The translations under genes and the position numbers were made by a program. 64,000 nucleotides of DNA from Branchipolynoe longqiensis (Eukaryota > Annelida > Polychaeta > Phyllodocida > Polynoidae), in the NCBI GenBank assembly GCA_030323885.1, contig JASIRB010003231.1, forward strand, positions 1 through 64,000, in the 5' to 3' direction. The stretch's first letter is position 1; each line of letters begins with the position of its first letter. Positions 47,201 to 53,200 of the stretch are shown in pieces. The notes beneath the pieces were generated by a model. It did no database searches. It was not told the origin of the DNA and was given only the letters and a program-made list of their open reading frames with translations.

Positions 47201-50200
47201 TAAGACAGTCCTGGGTAGAATAAGACAGTCCTGGGTACAATAAGACAGTCCTGGGTACAATAAGACAGTCCTGGGTACAATAAGACAGTCCTGGGTACAA
47301 TAAGACAGTCCTGGGTACAATAAGACAGTCCTGGGTACAATAAGACAGTCCTGAACTACAATAAGACAGTCCTGGGTACAATAAGACAGTCCTGAACTAC
47401 AATAAGACAGTCCTGGGTACAATAAGACAGTCCTGAACTACAATAAGACAGTCCTGGGTACAATAAGACAGTCCTGGGTACAATAAGACAGTCCTGGGTA
47501 CAATAAGACAGTCCTGGGTACAATAAGACAGTCCTGGGTACAATAAGACAGTCCTGGGTACAATAAGACAGTCCTGAACTACAATAAGACAGTCCTGGGT
47601 ACAATAAGACAGTCCTGGGTACAATAAGACAGTCCTGGGTACAATAAGACAGTCCTGGGTACAATAAGACAGTCCTGGGTACAATAAGACAGTCCTGGGT
47701 ACAATAAGACAGTCCTGGGTACAATAAGACAGTCCTGGGTACAATAAGACAGTCCTGGGTACAATAAGACAGTCCTGGGTACAATAAGACAGTCCTGGGT
47801 ACAATAAGACAGTCCTGGGTACAATAAGACAGTCCTGAACTACAATAAGACAGTCCTGGGTACAATAAGACAGTCCTGAACTACAATAAGACAGTCCTGG
47901 GTACAATAAGAGTTAAGACGCTGTGTTCTTGGCTTCGTTCCACAGTTGCCCATGGTGCTGCGTGTTCCCAGGTTCAACTCGGGCATGATGTCCCGGTGTG
48001 CCCTGCCCTACTCCCTGCTCGGCTTTGGCGATATTCTCGTTCCAGGTAAAGTTTGTCTTGAAAATAAATGTTTACTGTCTGTTTTAATCGTGAATACAAA
48101 TGTGGTCTTGGACCAATATTAATTGGTATATATGTTAAAATACGATAATGGAAAGATAGCTGTGACAATTTGGTGTTGATTAACTTAAAATGCTATGGAT
48201 AGTGATATTCTAATTATCCCATCAAATCAACCCAAAATATTACATTGCTGCACGGTAATATTGAGTGGATAATTTCTAGCAAATTAAATCTGAAAAGCAG
48301 TCATCGTGGCTGCAGGAGGCATATATAATAACCTTTAACCCCCCCCCCCCTCATCCCCCCCAAAATGCAAAGAAAAATAATTTAATCTAAATTGCAGGAG
48401 TGTTGCATTACTCATGTTCTACATTTCATATATAGTACATTACTCACGTTCTACATAGCAGACATTTCATACTTCATTACTCATGGTCTACATAGTGCAT
48501 TACTCATGTTCTACATAGTGCATTACTCAATGTTCTACATAGTGCATTACTCATGTTCTACATAGACAGTGCATTACTCATGTTCTACATAGACAGTGCA
48601 TTACTCATGTTCTACATGGACAGTGCATTACTCATGTTCTACATAGACAGTGCATTACTCATGTTCTACATAGACCATGCATTACTCAATGGTCTACATA
48701 AACCATGCATTACTCATGTTTTACATAGCAGGCATTGCATTTATAAGTAAAAAGACAGATAAACCAAATGTCAATATAACCATAGATGGCACAAACATAG
48801 AACAAGTATCCGAATTCATATATCTCGGACAAAAGATTACAAATGATGGGAGATGTGAGGAAGAAATTAAAAGAAGGATAACAATAGCCCGAACAACATT
48901 CTCCAAAATGTATAGAGTGTTAACATCAAGTAAGATATTAATACAAACAAGGAAGCGTATTCTTCAGTGTTATGTGTGGTCTACTCTAATGTATGGGGCA
49001 GAGACATGGACAATCTCTAAGAAAATGTACAAACGTTTAGCAGCATTTGAGATGTGGACTTATCGAAGGATGATGAAAATATCATGGACAAAGAAGATCA
49101 CCAACAAAGAAGTTCTCAGAAAAATTAAAAATAAGAAAAGCTTGTTTGCCACTATACAGACAAAGAAACTTATTTATTTTGGCCACATCATTCGTCAGAG
49201 TTCAATATACCGTACATTGTTGGAAGGGAAGGTGAATGGCAGCAGAGGGAGAGGGAGACCAAGAACATCATGGTTTACAAATATTTCACAGTGGACAGGC
49301 TTGAATTATTCAGTCTATCAGAACAGCACAACATCGGGACAAGTGGAAAACCATTGCATCCAACCCTCGACTAGAGGATGGAACTATTGATTGATTGATT
49401 GCATTACTCATGTTCTACATAGCAGGCATTGCATTACTCATGTTCTACATAGCAGGCATTGCATTACTCATGTTCTACATAGCAGACTGCATTATTCATG
49501 TTCTAGATAGCATGCAGTGCATTACTCATGTTATACATAGACAGTGCATTGCTCGCGTTCTACAGAGACTGCATTACTCGTGTTCTACATAGACTGCATT
49601 ACTCACATTCTAAATAGCAGACTGCATTATTCGTGTTCTACATAGACAGTGCATTACTCACATTCTAAATAGCAGATTGCATTACTCGTGTTCTACATAG
49701 ACAGTGCATTACTCACATTCGAAATAGCAGACTGCATTACTCGTGTTCTACATAGACAGTGCATTACTCGCATTCGAAATAGCAGACTGCATTACTCGTG
49801 TTCTACATAGACAGTGCATTACTCACATTCGACATTGCAGGCCTGCTTGTGTCCTACGTGTACGCCTTTGACCTGAAGGTGCAGAGCGGATACGTCTACT
49901 TCATCTGCTGTGCCATCGGTAGGCCTTGTCTCGCTCCATTCACCGGTCATGTGCTGCACCGCTCATTTGTAGAGGCTGGTTGAGCTCCTGTTGGGTGTAA
50001 ATCAGCCCAGTGTCTTTTCGTACTCCAACAGGGGGCGCTGTTTAATACCTAATTATTCATTTTATTGCACAAGCTGCCGATAGTTAGCAGATCAATCGTT
50101 TGATGTGAGCTTTTCTTGTAAGTTTAGTTATTTTATAATTACCGTAGTAGTCTCACGTGTTAACACCCTGGGTGTTTAAATTGGCAAATCACTGAAGTGG

Positions 50201-53200
50201 GGGGGGGGGGCACTTACCCACACATGGGCGTTTAAGAGGTGGGTGTTTACTAAATAATATTGGCCAAGCGGGGAGTCGTTGTTAACCCACACATGGGTGT
50301 TGACTTGCAAGAATACGGTAAACATAACTTGGGAAATTAAACTATGTTTGACCGTTAGTGAAATTTGCCAGTTACCTAACGTAAGACACATTTTATTTGT
50401 GTTTAGCGATTAAAAATGAAACAGCATGAGACTTGAAATTGAATTTTGGACGGTATTTGTTTATTTAAGCACTTGTTCCATTCAGAATTGATTCCTTAAG
50501 CGACACCGATTCCGTAAGTGACCCCAGAGTTGACTGCCATGTCGTTCTGCCTTGTAACGTATAGATGGTCAGTCGACTTTCTCATTGCAGGTTACGGGTT
50601 AGGACTGTTGATGACGTTTGCTTCGCTGATCTTAATGAACGTGGCTCAGCCAGCACTTCTGTACCTCGTGCCATGCACCATCATCCCCACCTTCGCAATA
50701 GCCATCGTGCGCAAGGAGGTGAAGCACATCTGGGATGGAGAACTGGTGAATAACCATGTTTTGTGAATCTTCATACTGCAAAACCAAATGTAAACCACTC
50801 TTCTACATTCTGACATACCAAATACGCGCCTCAGGCTGGTCACTCACTTCTCGTTATGCACCATACAAACTTGTCAGCTTACTTCCTGCGGTAATTACTG
50901 AGTATGCGAAAACAGATTAAGACACTGTATTTGAGCTTCCGGTGAAAATTGCCCAGGTCCACTATGAAGCATGTGGTGGTATGTCGACACATCCGCGTAC
51001 TTTAATCTCTTTTTGTTCATTCTTTTTTATGTATTTTTTTACCAGAATAGTTCCTGCAGCATGCTAATACACTGAAGTACTCTGGTCGGGTGGGGCTTGG
51101 TTTAATCGATGTGGGCAGTAGGGCTGCTTATCATTTTCTAGGAGCTCTCAGGTGTTTTGAACTTTTTGCCACGATCCATTGTAGTGGGCAAATATGGTCC
51201 TAACCCAGTGATGAGGGCTCGCGTACCTCACATATAACAAGGCACTCTTGTCTCCAAGTGCTCACGTATCTCAGTGGCTAATGTATCAGAGTGGCTCATG
51301 TATCAGAGTGGCGCATGTATCAGAGTGGCTCATGTATCAGAGTGGCTAATGTATCAGAGTGGTGCATGTATCAGAGTGGCTCATGTATCAGAGTGGCTCG
51401 TGTATCAGAGTGGCTCGTGTATCAGAGTGGCTCGTGTATCAGAGTGGCTCGTGTATCGGAGTGGCTCATGTATCAGAGTGGCTCGTGTATCAGAGTGGCT
51501 CATGTATCAGAGTGGCTCATGTATCAGAGTGGCTCATGTATCAGAGTGGCTCATGTATCAGAGTGGCTCATGTATCAGAGTGGCTCATGTATCAGAGTGG
51601 CTCATGTATCAGAGTGGCTCATGTATCAGAGTGGCTCGTGTATCAGAGTGGCTCATGTATCAGAGTGGCTCGTGTATCAGAGTGGCTCATGTATCAGAGT
51701 GGCTCATGTATCAGAGTGGCTCATGTATCAGAGTGGCTCATGTATCAGAGTGGCTCATGTATCAGAGTGGCTCATGTATCAGAGTGGCTCATGTATCAGA
51801 GTGGCTCATGTATCAGTGGTTCATGTATCAGAGTGGTTAATGTATCAGAGTGGCTAATGTATCAGAGTGGCTAATGTATCAGAGTGGCTAATGTATCAGA
51901 GTGGCTAATGTATCAGAGTGGCTCATGTATCAGAGTGGCTCGTGTATCAGAGTGGCTCATGTATCAGAGTGGCTTGTGTATCAGAGTGGCTGACTTGCAT
52001 CTAAGTGGCTCACGTATCTAAGTGGCTCATGATCAGAGTGGCGTAGGTATCTGACTGGCTCATGTATCAGAGTGGCTCGTGTATCTGAGTGGCTAACTCA
52101 TGTATCTGAGTGGTGAACTCATATCCCTGGGTCACTCTCCTGAAAACTGGTCAGCATGGGATGGGATTTTAAAACATCAATAAAAAAACTTCCTACTTAT
52201 TCTTTTCCTTATACTTTTCATATTCATGTTCGGATTTGATGTAAGAAATAAGGGAAATAAAATAAAACTGTGCAACTTTGGTCCCTTTAGTTAGGAAGTG
52301 TTTTTGTACCAAAAAAAACATTTTACAGTCAGCCATTTGTAACATGACATATGGAACATGGATGAATCCTTACTAACATCTTGTATTGCATTGATATATC
52401 AAACAAAACAGTTCCCAAGTCAAAAAGGAAGTATTTATATACATGTATGCATGCTTAAATTTAAAAAAAGAAAAAAGTTGAGGTCTTCAGAAATAACATT
52501 ACAAATTTCCATCACAGATGTAACCAGTGGTGTCTGGATGCGACACAGATATTGTACACTAATTAATCAGTGAATAAAGCATGGCTGGAATATTTTTTTA
52601 TTAATATAAGCGCTACATATTTCTGTATATTATGCCATGATTAATATGCTTCTAAGTATGAAATTATTTAATTCTGCTTAGATTTTTATTAAGCAGACTG
52701 TGTGGTGTCCTAAACATGTGTTACATCTGAGCAACACATGTTATACTGCCATAAGACATAGCTTAATCATGGACTACACCTTTATTTTTTATCTCATCAA
52801 TTTATATTTTACATAGTTGTAAAGGGGAGATTTCCAGCTTTCATTTGCAACCAAAAAATGTTAAAAATTCAAATATTAAATTTTAACTCTCCATGTGACA
52901 CTTCTGGCCAGTTTTCAGGAGAGTGACCCGCATCTGAGTGGCTGACTCATGTATCTGAGTGGCTGTCTCATGTGTTCAAATAGCATCTCCTCTTTCTCTT
53001 CAACCAGAAGACCGATCGACCGAAGAAGCCGGCGGGGTCGCCCTCCCAATCTCCAAGGCGGCCCAAAACGGCTACTCCGCCCCCTAAGGCTAACGACGTG
53101 CCTGATCTTGCGCCCCACCACGAGGTGGCAGCACCTCCACCCAGCACTCCCGCCGCGTTGGACGAGTCGCCAGTACCAAAGGACTCTACACCTGACTCGA

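Noticed and set aside
46601..47906. Long minus-strand frames repeating a 20-residue motif
   Set aside because: Produced by a 20-bp minisatellite that lacks stops in every antisense frame; the same peptide appears in three overlapping frames.
51274..51874. Three overlapping 171-188 codon frames
   Set aside because: All come from a 17-bp minisatellite open in all forward frames.
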